A DNA stretch of 64,000 nucleotides from Rebecca billardiae RCC1528 (Eukaryota; Haptophyta): contig OZ251233.1 in assembly GCA_965240325.2 (NCBI GenBank), positions 682,001 to 746,000 of the forward strand, written 5' to 3'. This document shows, one piece after another, positions 1 through 12,233 of this stretch. The position numbers and the translations under genes were made by a program. How positions within the stretch are numbered: the first letter of the stretch is position 1; each line of letters opens with the position of its first letter. The notes below the pieces were generated by a model, which searched no databases, was not told the origin of the DNA, and saw nothing but the letters and a program-made list of their open reading frames with translations.

Positions 1-3000
1 CGCCGCGCGCACCCTGCTTCATCACCAGCGCGGAGATCTTGCCCACCGCCCACGCGTACACCGTCAAGTTCAGCACCATCATCAGCAGCGTGATGCCCAC
101 CTCGACTGCTCGGCGCGGCGGCGGTCGGGAGCGCGAGAGTGCCACGCGAGGGCGCGGCGCGGACGCGAGCACACGGTCGTGAGTGCCGCCCCGCGTGGCC
201 GCAGCGCGCGCGCGCGCCGGCGCGCGGCGTGCTCGCGCGGCGTACTGTAGTTCGCCGGGATCGTGGCCATCCCCAGCGTGGTGAGCGTCGAGTAGACGTA
301 GAACGTCGACATGATGTACCGCACGAGCAGCTCGACCTCGGCCGAGCCCTCGGCGGCCGCCGAGTCTGCGAGCGTGTCGCCGCCCGCGTCCAGGCTCAGA
401 AAGTCGTGCTGGTCCTCCCAGCTCTTGAGGCCGCCGGTGGCGAACGGCGTCGTGAGCAGGTTCCACACGCACGCGCAGCAGTGCGCCGTGATCGAGATCA
501 CCGTGATGTACTGCACCAGCCCGGTGAGCAGGTTGTCGCCCGTCTTGGAGCGTTCAAACGCGATGTACGATCGGTACACGTACCGCAGCTGCAGCAGCTT
601 CACGCTGCGCAGCCCGACGAGGACGAGGCCGCGCACGCCGAGCATGAGCGCGAAGAGGTCGTGCGGCCACGCCGCGATCAGGTCGAGCGTGAACTCCGAG
701 CCGAGGTACTGCCGCCGCACGGCCCGCGGGTCCCACACGTGCACGCTGTTCTCGTTGAGGTAGCTCGTGCGCAGCCGCAGCAGCACGCGCGCAATGTACA
801 GGGCGTCGAGCGCGTAGTTGACCGGCCAGATCCACGCGATGCGGTCGGCCTGGTCGGAGTAGCACAGGTGGACCGACGTCTGCATCGCGTCCCACATCAG
901 CGCACAGAGGAAGAGGTAGTTGAAGCCGATGTACTTGAGAGACGTGTGGTCGATCACAAACTTGTGCGTCGCGGCGGCGCGCGAGTCGGCCTCAGAGGTG
1001 GCCGCGCTCGAGGACTGGTGAGCCGCGCCGATGATCGAGTGCACCAGCTGCTGGAGGGCGTGGCCTGCGCGGGCCAGGATGCTCGCGCCGGCATCAGGGG
1101 GCGCAACGCCGCCGCCCTCCGCGCTGGCCTGCGCTCGCACTTGCCGCGTATGCGCCTCGAGCGCGCGCGCCACATCAGCCCACGTGGGGCCCGCGGCCGA
1201 GTCGCTCGACTCGGCCGCGGCGTCGGCGCTCGCGACCTCTGCAGCCTGCGCCTTCTCGGCCGCGCCCGGCTTGGCCCCGTCTTTGCCCGCCGAGTTCTTG
1301 CCCTTGGAGCCGCCATCGGAGCCCGACTTGAACGGCGGCGCGATCGGCAGGCTCAGCCCGAGGTGCGCCGTGCACCACGCCGCAATGTCATCAGGCTCCG
1401 CCTTGGTGGCCGTCTCGGGCGACATGGCGAGCAGCTGCGCGAGCCGGGTCGCGTTCGCCGGGCCGAGCTCGTTGAACACGCCGCTGGACACGCGCTTCCG
1501 CAAGGCCTTTGTCGCAGAGGCGCAGCCAGGCGCGCTGCTCAGCAGGCGCTCCAGCTCCACCAGCCCCGCGGACTGCGCACCCTCCTGAGCTGGCTTGCTC
1601 GTGATGTTGGCCGCACGGATGCCGCCGCCGCCGCCGCCGAGCGCGAGCTTGGGGATGCCCTCAGGCCGTGTGCTGGCCGTGCCCGACGCCGCGCCGTCCC
1701 CGCCGCCACCGAGGACCACGCCGCCGCCCTCGGTGAGCTCGGTCGGCTCGTCGTCGTCCGCGCTCGACAGGATCCACGCCGTCGCGCCCACGTAGAACTC
1801 GGCGCGCGAGACCGCCTTCGACCGCCCCGTGCGATTGTGGTCGGCCGACGCGGACGGCAGCTGCGTGTCGGAGCTGCGTCTCTCCCTGCCGCCATTGAGC
1901 TGGGCCGACTCGCCGAGCGTGGCGAGGGTGGACGCGGCGCGCATCAGGTGCGTGACGAGCGACCTGATCTCCGCGGAGCCGAGCTCGCCGAGCGAGCCCT
2001 GCAGCTGCTTCACGTCCTTGATCCGGATCACGCCCGTGTGGCCCATGTCGAGGATGCTGAAGAGGCCCTCGAGCACACGCGCCGCCTCGACCAGGCTGTC
2101 GGGCGCCGCGCTCTTCGGCTGCCGGAAGCTGCTGCCGCCGCCGCCGCCACCGGGTGGGGTCGACGGCGGGGACAGGCCGACGCAGGCTGACGCGCGTAGT
2201 GCCGACCACGCCGAGCCGCCGCCCCGGCCGATCACCATCGTCCCCTCATCGCACATCGCCGACGCTCGCGTCTGCTGCGGCTGCACGCTATCCTCAGCAC
2301 GGCGGCTCCAGCTCGGGCGCGCGTACCGAGCGGGCAGGCTCGCGCTCGAGGACTCGTGTGCTGCAGCGCCGGGGGAGCCCATGGGCGCGACGACACGGCG
2401 CGGTGCCGGCGCGGTGCTGGGCACGGCCAGCGAAATGGGCGAGTGCGGCGGCTCGGTGCTCGGCGTGTGCCCATCGAGGTTCGGCGCGGGGACGCGCGCC
2501 CGCACGCCCGCCGACGGCGACAGCGAGAATCGTCCGCCTCCGTTGAAGAGCGCCTGGCCCGAGCTCGGCGGCGGCGAGAGCGCGGCGATCGAGATCGAGG
2601 GGGCGCGGCGTGCGTTCGAAGTCATCCTCGTGCGCATGCGCATGCCCGCAAGCGACGACGGCGCCTGCGCCTCGTCGGCCCAGACGCCGTCCTGAGTGCC
2701 GCCCGTCACGCCGGTCGCCTGCGCGGCGAGCGTCGCGACGAAGCGCGTGGAGAGGAAGAGCAGGTTGTGCCCGACGTTGGAGAGGTGGAGCTGCTGAGAC
2801 GGCGCTCTGCGCCCCACGCTCGGCGACGCTGACGGCGGCGAGCTCATGTCCACGCAGTCGCACGTGCGGTAGGTGGGTCCCGACCGCGAGTCGCGCGTCG
2901 AGCCCCGACGATGCGCGCCGCGTATCGAGTCCATGCAACTCGACATCACCAGCGAAACGCGCTTCCCCGGTTTGGAGCCAGATAAAGACATGCTGCCGCT

Positions 3001-6000
3001 CCTGCTGGTGCGGCGCACGGGCTGGCCGGCGATGATGCCGTCGGCGTCGTCGACGATGGCGGGGCTGCTCGAGCCCTGGCCGCCCTCGTCGTCCGACGCC
3101 GCGATCCCGCTGAAGAGCGGCGGCTCCTCCTCGCGCGGTGTAACCTCGTCGCGCGCGCCAGCGGCAGACGATGCGCCCGCGTCGCCGCCGTGCTCCTCGC
3201 CGAGAGCCTCGCCGAGAGCCTCGTCGAGCGTCACGAGCGACGACGACTCGCCGGGCTGCTGGGCGCCGCCCACAGAGCCAGATGATGCAGTGCGCGAGCG
3301 CCGGCCCCCGACGACGGGCGAGCTACCCTGCGAGCGGCTGAAGCGCCGCCTGAGAAGAGTAGGGCTGAGCCCGGAGACCCTGCTCCGCGCTCCGTTCACC
3401 GGCGAGCCCAGCGCGCCGGCGCTCGACGAGGGCGACCCCGTGCTCGCGCAAGCCTGGCGCAGCTGCGGCTCGGCTGGCCGCACCGGCGCGGCGGGGCCGA
3501 GCACGGCACGCAGCTCGGCGTACACCTCCGCCAGCACCTCGTCGACCAGCTCGGGCTGGAAGCCGCAGTAGTCCGCGAGGATGGATCGGAGTGCCGAGTG
3601 CTCCTCCACGCCGCGCTCGGCGTCTGCGAGTCCTGCGCGAGCACTGGGCGAGAGCTTCTGCGCGAACACGCGCCTCAGGCTGGTGATGCCGGCTTCCGCC
3701 TTGGGCAGCTTGAGCACGATGCGTGTGAATGTCTTCTCTGCGTGATCGTGGTCTGCCTCCGGCGCTCCCGCCGCGGCGGTCGGCACAGCGCCAGAGCTCG
3801 CGCTGATGCTCGGCTTGCGCTTCCACGAGCCGTGCTCCCCCGCGGAGTTGCGCGAGCTGCTGCTGGTTCGCGCAGCCATGCCCTGCTTGGATCCGCGCCG
3901 AGCGAGCCCCGAGCCCGAGTTGCGCCGGCCGCCCATGCTTCTGCGACCCTCGCGCGCGCTCGTCCGCTCCTCGGTGCGCGAGCTCTCGTCCGCCTCCTCG
4001 CCCGAGTCGCTGCCGTGGGCCGAGCTGTTCTCGAGCTCTTCGAGCTCATCCTCGAGCGAGCCCTGCGAGGACGTGTCGCTCAGCTCTGCTGCGTACGTGT
4101 TGAGCCACTCCTCGGTGTGCCGCTCGAGCTGCGTGTACAGCCGCTGCTGCAGCGAGATGAGCTCGCCCAACTTGCGTGCGAGCGTCTTGAGCGCCAGCTC
4201 GAGATCGCGCCTCGCGACCTGCTTGGCCATCTCCACCTTGGTGCGCTTGCGCGAGCGGCTGCGCAGCTTTTGGCTGAGCGAGTTCATGCTTTGCGCCTGC
4301 GCCGCGCGGTAGAGCGTGTTGACCACGGCGTCGTCCTTGTACCCCTCGGGCAGCGTGGTGTCGCAGTAGTGCACGAGCAGCGCAGCGACCTCGTTGTTGT
4401 GCTCGAGCGCGTCGATCAGCGGGCTTTGCCCCCACCGGTCCACGACGGAGGCGTCCGCCATCGCGCCGAGCAGAAAGTGCGTCGCCGAGATGGAGCCGGC
4501 GCACACCGCCAGGTGGAGCGGCGTGCGGGCGTCGTAGTCGCCTTGGTCGATGGGTGCGCCCGCGTCGACGAGGAAGCGCAGCCGCTCGACGTCGCCCTCC
4601 GACGCGGCGATGCACATGCGGTCAAAGACCTCCTCCGGGTTGGCGCGCGCGCCGCGCTCCGCGTGCAGCTGCGCGACGATCCGGCGCTCGTTCTTGACCG
4701 CGTCGTCGACGGGCCGATTGCCATGCCGATCGCGCAGATTGATGTCGGCGAGCGCCGAGACGAGAAACTCCACGACCTTCATGTTCCCGTCGGCCGACGA
4801 GATGTGAGCGGCGGTGCGCCCGTCGTAGTCCGTCGAGTTGATGTCCACGCCGTGCGAGATGAGCGTCTGGATGCGCTGGGTGTTGCCCGCCTGCGCCGCC
4901 TCGAAGAGCACGATGTGCGGCGAATCCATGCGCAGCTCAACGCCGTGCTGCCGCAGCTCCTCGGCGCACTCGTCGTGGTGGCCGAGGATGGCGTCCATGA
5001 TGGGCGTGCAGCCCCTGCGGTCGGCGATCGTCGGGTCGGCATGCAGCTCGCACAGCAGGCTCACCACCTTGGCGTTCCCCTCGGCGGCGGCGAGGTGCAA
5101 GGTGGTGCGCCCGTCGTAGTTGCCCGTGTTGACGTCCACGCCCTTCGAGGCGAGCGCGCGCACGGTCTCAACGTCGCCGATCGACGCGGCGTAGCTCATC
5201 TGCACGACCGCCTCTTCATTCCGTTCGACGATGGCCTGCTTGATCAGCCCGCGCAGCAACTCGAACTCGGCGAGCTCGCGCTCGTCCAGGTTCGCGGTGC
5301 CCGCGGTCGCGTCCGCGGTGTTGTTGCCTTGCCGGTCGATGCCGAACTTGCGCAGCAAGTTGTTGACGATGAGGTCGCCCTGCTCGGGGTACGACGCGAC
5401 GATCTCGTCGTAGTCCGGCCCGCTGAGCACGAGCAGCGTGACGTCGGACGTGCTGGAGGCTGAGACCGAGTGCGTGCGCTGGATGCCCAAGAAGAAGCCA
5501 AACTCGCCCACGATTGTCGTGCCCATGTCGGAGCGCAGCGTCATCTTGACCTCGTCGTTCGTGCTCACGTGCAGCTGGCCGCTGATCAGCCACACGAGCT
5601 CGCGCGAGCCGTCGCCCTGCTTGAAGAGCAGCTCCTTGGGCATGACGAAGCGCTCCTTCAGCACGATCACGATCTGGTTGAGGAACTGCGGGATGCACGC
5701 TTGGAAGCACCACGCGCTCTGCACGTGCCGAAAGTAGCGCGCCGAGGCCACCTTCACCTTGAGCGAGAGCGGCATCTGCTTGAAGATCGTGTCGGTGCTC
5801 GACGCCTGCTTCCGATGCTGGAACTCGAAGTGCGCTCGGATCTTCTTCGTGACGCCCGACGGCAGGGTGCGCTTGGCGCAGTACTGGTCGACCGCGTTCA
5901 GCAGCTCCTTGAAGTAGAGCGTGTTCTCGTCCACGCGCACGAGGTAGTGGAAGAGGGTACCGAGCACGAACGCATAGAAGACGATCTGGATGACGCAGAT

Positions 6001-6957
6001 GATGATGGCGAGCACGACCTCCTGCATCTGCACCATCATCACCGACCCGTAGCCCATCGCAGTCACGCCCGCCCACGCCATCCACAGGCTCAGGACGTAG
6101 CGCTCCCAGTCGCTCGCGACGTGCGGGCCGAAGGCCTCGTACTCCGAGTGCTGCTCAAACTGCGCCGTCCAGCTCGGCGCCTCCAGCGGGTGGGCGCTCC
6201 CCTGCGCGGAGAGTAGCCACCACGCGCACGCCACCCAGTGCGGCACCGAGAAGAGGAAGAGCGAGAACTTGAACGCGGCGAGGAAGACGACGTTCGTGCT
6301 GAGGTCGGCGTTCATCTGCTGCACATACTGGACGAGGTCGCGGACGCGCAGGCAGCGAACGACCTGCGCGACCAGCCACACGTCGGAAAGCCCGAGCATG
6401 AGGTAGAGCATGCGGCCGAGGTGAAGAATGGCGATGGTGATGGCGTCGCGCGCCCTGTCGGCGTGCGTGTAGGGCTTGATGCTGTCCTGATCGTCCGTCA
6501 GCGTCGGCTGTGCGCCCGCGTGGCCCGCGAGCGTGCTGTCCTTCCGCTGGGAGTGCATCGTGGTGGTGATCCACACCACCTCAAAGACGTCCACGGCGAT
6601 GTCGAGCACGACGAAGACGGGTGAAGTCGCGGCCGTGTGCACGAACGCGACGCGCACGGGGATCGCGATGGACTCGTACGTGAGCGCGGGCAGCCGGAGC
6701 ATCTTGTAGAAGGCGATCCAGCGCGCGAGCAGCGCCCGCTCGGCATCGCGCTGGCGCTGCTGCTCTGGATCGATCTCGTGCGCGTCGTCCGCGTCACCCA
6801 CCAGTCCGGGCAGCCAGGTCACGCGTAGGTGCCTGCGCGCGGGGTTGCGCTTGCCCGACGGACGCAAGATGCCCGCCCCAGCGCCCGCGTCGCCGGAGCC
6901 GGCCACGCTCCCATTGGCGCGCAAGAGAACGCTCGCTGCGAGCCGGAGCGTGTTCAT
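1..6957 (-). CDS. Giant tandem ion channel: K+-type channel + cNMP-binding domain + ankyrin repeats + EF-hand-like region + second channel (partial)
   Basis: The gene starts at the ATG at 6957 and runs left off the window. The first exon is 246-6957 (about 2237 residues). An intron lies at 106-245 (GTACG...GCAG) and the next exon is 1-105. Joining them in phase turns the second pore into an uninterrupted P-loop plus S6 (after PANY: EVGITLLMMVLNLTVYAWAV). Domains in order: a six-helix channel of EAG/CNG type at about 85-345 with filter VTAMGYGS (298-305, K+-type GYG); a cyclic-nucleotide-binding domain at about 420-540; ankyrin repeats at about 585-865; a long Ser/Gly/Ala-rich linker; an EF-hand-like pair at about 1620-1720; and a second channel from about 2007 with an Arg/Lys-spaced S4 and filter TTLGMATIPA, which lacks GYG. 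By family it is a membrane cation channel. Pairing of unlike pores is inference. A second CNBD may lie outside the window. Confidence 0.85.
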
Positions 6958-8728
6958 CGCGCCGCTTGTCGTCGCGGCCTAGGCCCCGGGGGCGCCAGGA
7001 GCTGCTCGGCAGGCACGGCGGACACTGCCAGCCTTGCTGGGCCCCGCAATGAGCGCCGCCAAGATGAGAGGGCCGCCCGGCAACGTGCGCCGTTCCACGA
7101 ACGCCTGCAGAAGCTCGCTGCTCGTCGAATCAGCTCAAGTAACTTGGCTGCTGCGGCACGCCACATCACCAAACAGAAAAGGCTAATAAGGTTAGCGGCA
7201 GGTGGTACTCGCTAAATGGGTATCCGATCATCGCGGCTGATGAAATCTCGGTGCATCTCAGCGACGATCATGCCGGGCCCTAAATACAGGTCTCGTCGAT
7301 AACTATATTTATTTTAGCCGCCACTCCGGATGACTCAATAGTGTGGTAACGACGACTCAAGATCAGTTGACATACTTGAGATTGGGCCTGTCGTTATGGG
7401 GCGATATTAATCATTGGCGACGAGCTGATGACGACACGATGTATAAAAGTCGAAGCGTGTTCCGAATCTAAGTTATTCCAAGTATTCATCAGTTTGACGT
7501 TTCCAGCCACTACGAGGAAGCAGCCATTAAAAACCGCACAGCAAATCGTCCTCATCATCCTACCTCATAATCATCAATAATAATGAGGGTAAGGCCAGTC
7601 GTAGCTACTAAGTAACGCGACCACCATAATATCACATATATATAATTATCGTCATCAAGTTGAAAGTAGTCCGGCCGTTACAACGCTTCGCTCAGCTATA
7701 TGTGGCGTTATTGGCACAATAACTGAGTGTCTAAGAGCGACACCAAGATCCGGCTCGCTTGGCATCATCAACCAGCTGTCCGGCCGGGGCGCCCGCCGCC
7801 CAGCGCGCGCAGTCCTGGTCGGACCCCTTTTCGGCAGCCAATCCGGTCGGCACCGGGCACCGCCTGCAGGACTTGCTCGGCGATTCCTGTTCCATCCGAG
7901 GCGACTCTTCTGGCCTCGGCGCGGCTCGGCCCAAGGTACGGGGGCGCCATGACACAAGGCGCTGAGCCGAGCAGGGGGCCCACGACACCGCACGCTACAC
8001 TCTCCTCCGACCACTCTTGTGAGCTCGGCACACAGGAGGTGTATACGCTGCTTTGGTAGTCCCCTCTGCTCGGTGAGGTTGCTGCTGTCAGCGCCTCCGC
8101 CCTGCAGCGCCGCACCGCAGCCGCGTCGTCGCTCGTCCGGCATCACATTCTCGTCCAGCAGCTCACGTGCTGCTGCGTCAGCTCCGCGGCGGCGGTTCAC
8201 TGTTTGTCACGGGCGCCCTCTCGACCACGGGCAGCTGCGCCTCCGCACTGCCCGCGCCCGTCGTTCGTTGGTAAAATCCCGACCTATGTAACATGATCGT
8301 GTCCCAATCATGATCATCATCGTGGACTGTCCCAAGACGCAGTTCACGCCACGACCATCCAGCTCTCGGTCGTGCTCGACGCTTCGAGCGAGCAGGGCAT
8401 GGCGGAGTGGTTAGACATATATATATATATATATATATGTAACTATAGCGTAGTCGTTATTATTAATGTTCTAGGCCAAGCCCGACGAGGCCGCCGCCAG
8501 TGGCGCGGCTGGCCTTGACGGGACGAGTAATACAGTAGCCGGCTGAAGGCGAAGCCCGAACTGAGGACGGAGCAGCAGCTGATCTACCCTGGTGAGTGTC
8601 AGTGTTCGTCGCCTAGACGTCGGCCTAATGCTGGCGGCACTTTGAATGCCGCAATTCGCAGGCAGTCAGTACAATGGCAGGCTGACCCAGCCAGGCCAGA
8701 CAGGCCAGTGATCGGTCCGAGCCCGCCG
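6958..8728. other. Intergenic region, part AT-rich, with a short (AT)n tract
   Basis: No gene is recognised here. About 7160-7730 is clearly AT-richer than its surroundings and would hold the upstream region of the channel gene. About 7730-8290 is GC-rich, but its open frames on both strands resemble nothing and lack a plausible start and splice structure. A (TA)n microsatellite occupies about 8416-8438. Just before it, at about 8395-8412, is a short stretch that looks like the 5' end of a tRNA gene. Confidence 0.6.
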
Positions 8729-11328
8729 TCAGGCCGCCGACGGGTTTGGGCCGACGACGGCCGCGAGCTCCTTCGAGCGGCGGCTGCCATCCCCACCGGC
8801 GGGGGGCGCGAAGCGCGAGGGCGCACACAGCCGCACGAGCGCAAGCAGCCAGCGCATTGCGAGCCAGCTCGTCGAAAGCAGCTGCCGGCGCGCGACGACG
8901 AGGAAGTACGGCTCCACGGGCACGCCACGCTGGAGCAGCGTGCGGCGCGCGAGCGGCTCCCACGCGACCGCCATCGACGTGGAGACGCCGAGCGAGGCCA
9001 TCAGCCCTCGCAGCAGGAAGATGGCGCGGATCAGGGGGAACGCCTCCTGCGGCCGGGCGGAACGGTGGCGAGAGCCAAGGCAGGGCGGGGCGGGCGGCGG
9101 GCGCGGCGTGGGTCCGAGTCAGCGCGCGGCCGGCGCGCGCGCAGGCCCGCCCGCCCGCAGCGCAGAGCGCGAGAGCTTGCACGCCGGTGGCGCCGCGGTG
9201 CGGTGCGGCGCGCGTGCCTGCGAGTTCCGAGAGAGCCGGTTCTTCCCGAGCATGCCGGAGGGCGCCTCGCTCAGGTTGATGTCGCAGAGCGGAGTCCACC
9301 GGGTGTCGACAAACGTGTAGCAGATCAGCACCTGGGCGCGGTGCGCGGTGCGCGGTGCACGTGGGCGGGTGTGCGCACAAGTCGGCGGCGCGGCGGCGCG
9401 CAGAGGGGCGGGCGCGCGGCACGGGCGGCCTCGGGCGCCCCTCGCATTCGCGCCGCCACCGCGTCTGGCACGCCGGCGCCCCTCGCGGCCGCGCGGCCGG
9501 CCGCGCGTGACGGTGCCTCGCGCGGCAATGCCGCTCGTCCGCCCGCACAGCGCGCGCGCGCAGCGCCACGCCACACCGCGCGCGCAGTGGCGCCCGTGCG
9601 CGCGCGCGCTCTCGTGTGGGCGCGCGCGCACCCATGCCATCCGGCGCTCGATGGCGGAGCGGCCTGCGAGCTCCTCGAGCTCGAACTCGCCCGAGTCCTC
9701 GATCAGCCGCTCGATCTCGGCGTATCGCTCCCCCGCCATCGCCAGCGTCACGCGGCACATCATCTCGACGTGCTCCGGGCGCAAGTGCTTGGTCTGGCCC
9801 CAGTCCAGAATGCCAACCTTGCTGCGGGGCGGCGCGGCGCGGGGCGGCGAGGCGCGCCGGCCGGGCGCGGGGCAACGCATCAGGCGGTGCGCGCTCGGCC
9901 ACAGCCGCGCGGGCGTGCACCCGCCGCGTCGTCACGCGCGCGATCCAGCACGCCCCCACGCCCGCAGCCGCCCACAGCCGCAGCCGCACACAGCCGCACC
10001 GCCGCGCTCGCACACACGCGCACGCACACGCACACGCACGCACGTGCGCCGCAAGCCGCGGCGCGCGCGCGGCCGCTGCCGCCGGCGGCGCGCGCTCGCT
10101 CGCGCCCTCACCCGTCGGGCAGCAGCAGCAGGTTGCCCGGGTGCGGGTCTGTGTGGAACGCGCCTTCGACGAGAACCATCACGCCCCACGCGAGGTGGAG
10201 GGCGTGGACGAGGCCGGCCCACCCGCCGTGCAGCTCGACCACCTCCGGCGGGCACGGCGGCGGGCCACCGCTCTCGCGCGCCTCGCGGCAGAAGTCGAGC
10301 ATCGGCGTGCCCATCAGCCGCGACATCACGAGCACGCGCTGCGTGCACAGCGTCGGGTGCGCGCGCGCCATGCCCACGTGCTCGCTAAGCCCCGCGCGCT
10401 CGAAGGCGGCCTCGAAGCGGCGCATCTTGCGCGCCTCGATGGTGAGGTCGAACTCCTCCGGCACGATGTCCCAGTACGAGCGCATGATCGTCGGCATGTC
10501 GATCCCGCCGTCGAGCTTGAGCCGGCGCAGCACGATGGCGGCGCGCAGCATCGTGCGCATGTCGGAGAGCATCTGCCGCTTCGAGCTCACGCACGCGACC
10601 TTGATCGCGACGGGCGAGCCGTCGGCGCGGAGCACGCCGAAGTGGACCTGCGCGATCGACGCCGTCGCCGCCGCCTCCTCGTCCACGCTCTCGAACAGCT
10701 CGGAGAGCGGCGCGCGCAGCTCGTGCTCGATGATGTGCTTCACTGCCCAGAACGGCAGGCCGGCGCAGTTGTCCATCGAATCAGCAAACGCCTCCATGAG
10801 CTTGGGCGGCATCGAGGGCGTGGCGGTGCCGAGCATCTGGCCGATCTTGCGCAGGAAGCCGCCAAAGTCGTCGAGCACCGCCCGGATCCGCGGCGTCGCC
10901 CACTCGTGCGTCTCGTCCCATCTGAGCTCCGCCTCGGCCTCGTCCAGCTCGCGCACGCGCAACGACGTCGCGAGGTATGCGAGCTGGATGGGCGCGATGC
11001 GGCCGAGGACGGCGACCTCGCGCCACACGGTGGGGAGGAAGATGCGCGCGAGCGTGCTCGCCACCTTCCGCCGCAGCAGCCGCGGCACCAGCCGCTGGCA
11101 GATGTGCACTGGCAGCCAGCGCGCCGGGCCGGCGACGGCGGCGAGCATCACCAGAGCGAACAGCCGCGGCCACACGCCGGGCGCAGCGCAGCGCGCGGCG
11201 GCGTGCGCGACGGAAAGACCGACGACCTCGGGGATGTGCCTCGCGCCGGGCAGGCACTCGCGCGCGCCGTCGCGCAGCGCGCTGCCGAGCGTCGGCGCGA
11301 AGTGCGCGCCGAGGTCGCCGAATGTCAT
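8729..11328 (-). CDS. ABC1/UbiB (ADCK/ABC1K) family atypical kinase
   Basis: Five exons are inferred... four coding segments can be joined in phase: 10112-11328, 9632-9821, 9218-9331 and 8729-9046, giving about 612 residues. Introns are 9822-10111, 9332-9631 and 9047-9217; the last would be GC-AG (CAG|GCACG...GCAG). The first exon carries the family hallmarks in order: KxGQ motif (RKIGQML), Ala-rich loop form TASIAQVH, VAIKV lysine, ExD motif (EFDLTIEA) and catalytic HTDPHPGN. The second exon supplies the DFG equivalent, ILDWGQ. Known members sit in mitochondria or plastids and act in quinone and lipid metabolism; the target organelle here is not evident. The start at 11328 (MTFGDLG) is the first ATG in frame; an in-frame TTG lies further upstream. 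The C-terminus is hydrophobic, with candidate membrane helices as in other ABC1K proteins. Confidence 0.85.
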
Positions 11329-11659
11329 GATTGGGCCGATGACGACGAACGAATGATGACGACGAATGCACGCCAAGGCGGCGACCTTGACGAATCACAT
11401 TCCTGCGCGGGCCGACGAGCTAGATTCCGCGTGGGAAACAAATCGACGGCGGAGGAAATCGCCGCAATCAGCAGCGCGTTTTATTCGGCCGACGAAAGGC
11501 GACGACGGTGATTTCGTCTGTCGTCAACAGAGCAGGGCTGATCCCTCCCGCTACGACGACGCCGACGCGCTTGGCAGTTGGCGTGAGCGCCACACCGCCG
11601 CGCGCGCCGGCCTCACGGCTGTCGGCTGTGTCGAGGCGGCGGCCGACTCTGAGGGCAGC

Positions 11660-12200
11660 TCAGGCCGCGGTGGAGGAGCGCGCGGCGAGCGCACGCTGCA
11701 GCTCCCGACACCCGTCCACCTTCACGCCGATCGCGTCCACCTCCGCCTGCGCCTTGGCCAGCGCCATCAGCGACGCCTCCACCGCCACCCGCTCCTCCAG
11801 CAGACGCGCGTCCGCGCGCCGCGCCTCGCCGAGCGCGCGCTCGATGCGCTCCTCGAGCGCGGCGGCGGCGGCGAAGTGCGGCGGCGGCCTCGGCGTACCC
11901 AGCCGGCGCAGCGTCTCTGATGCGCGCGGCGGCGGGGAGTCCGGACAGTCCGGGCGGACGGGAGGGGCAGAACACGCGCGCGTGAGCACCGGGCAGCGGC
12001 AGGGGCGCGCGGCGCGGACGGGGCGCGCGCGCTCGGCGGCGCGGCCAAGGGCGATGGGCGGAGCAGGGACGACGCGGCGCGCGGGGCGGCGGCGGGCGCG
12101 CACCTTCGACCGCCGCGGGCAGCTGCAGCCCAGGCGGCGGCGCGGGGGCAGCGCCGCCGCCGGCACCTTGGCCGCCGCCAGCCATAGCGCAACCGGCACA

Positions 12201-12233
<33 letters not shown>

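Noticed and set aside
3598-5463. 621-codon plus-strand frame
   Set aside because: It is antisense to the ankyrin/CNBD part of the channel gene, whose domains are unambiguous.
8642-11356. 904-codon plus-strand frame
   Set aside because: It lies antisense to all exons of the ABC1K gene, which has clear family motifs; the plus frame has none.
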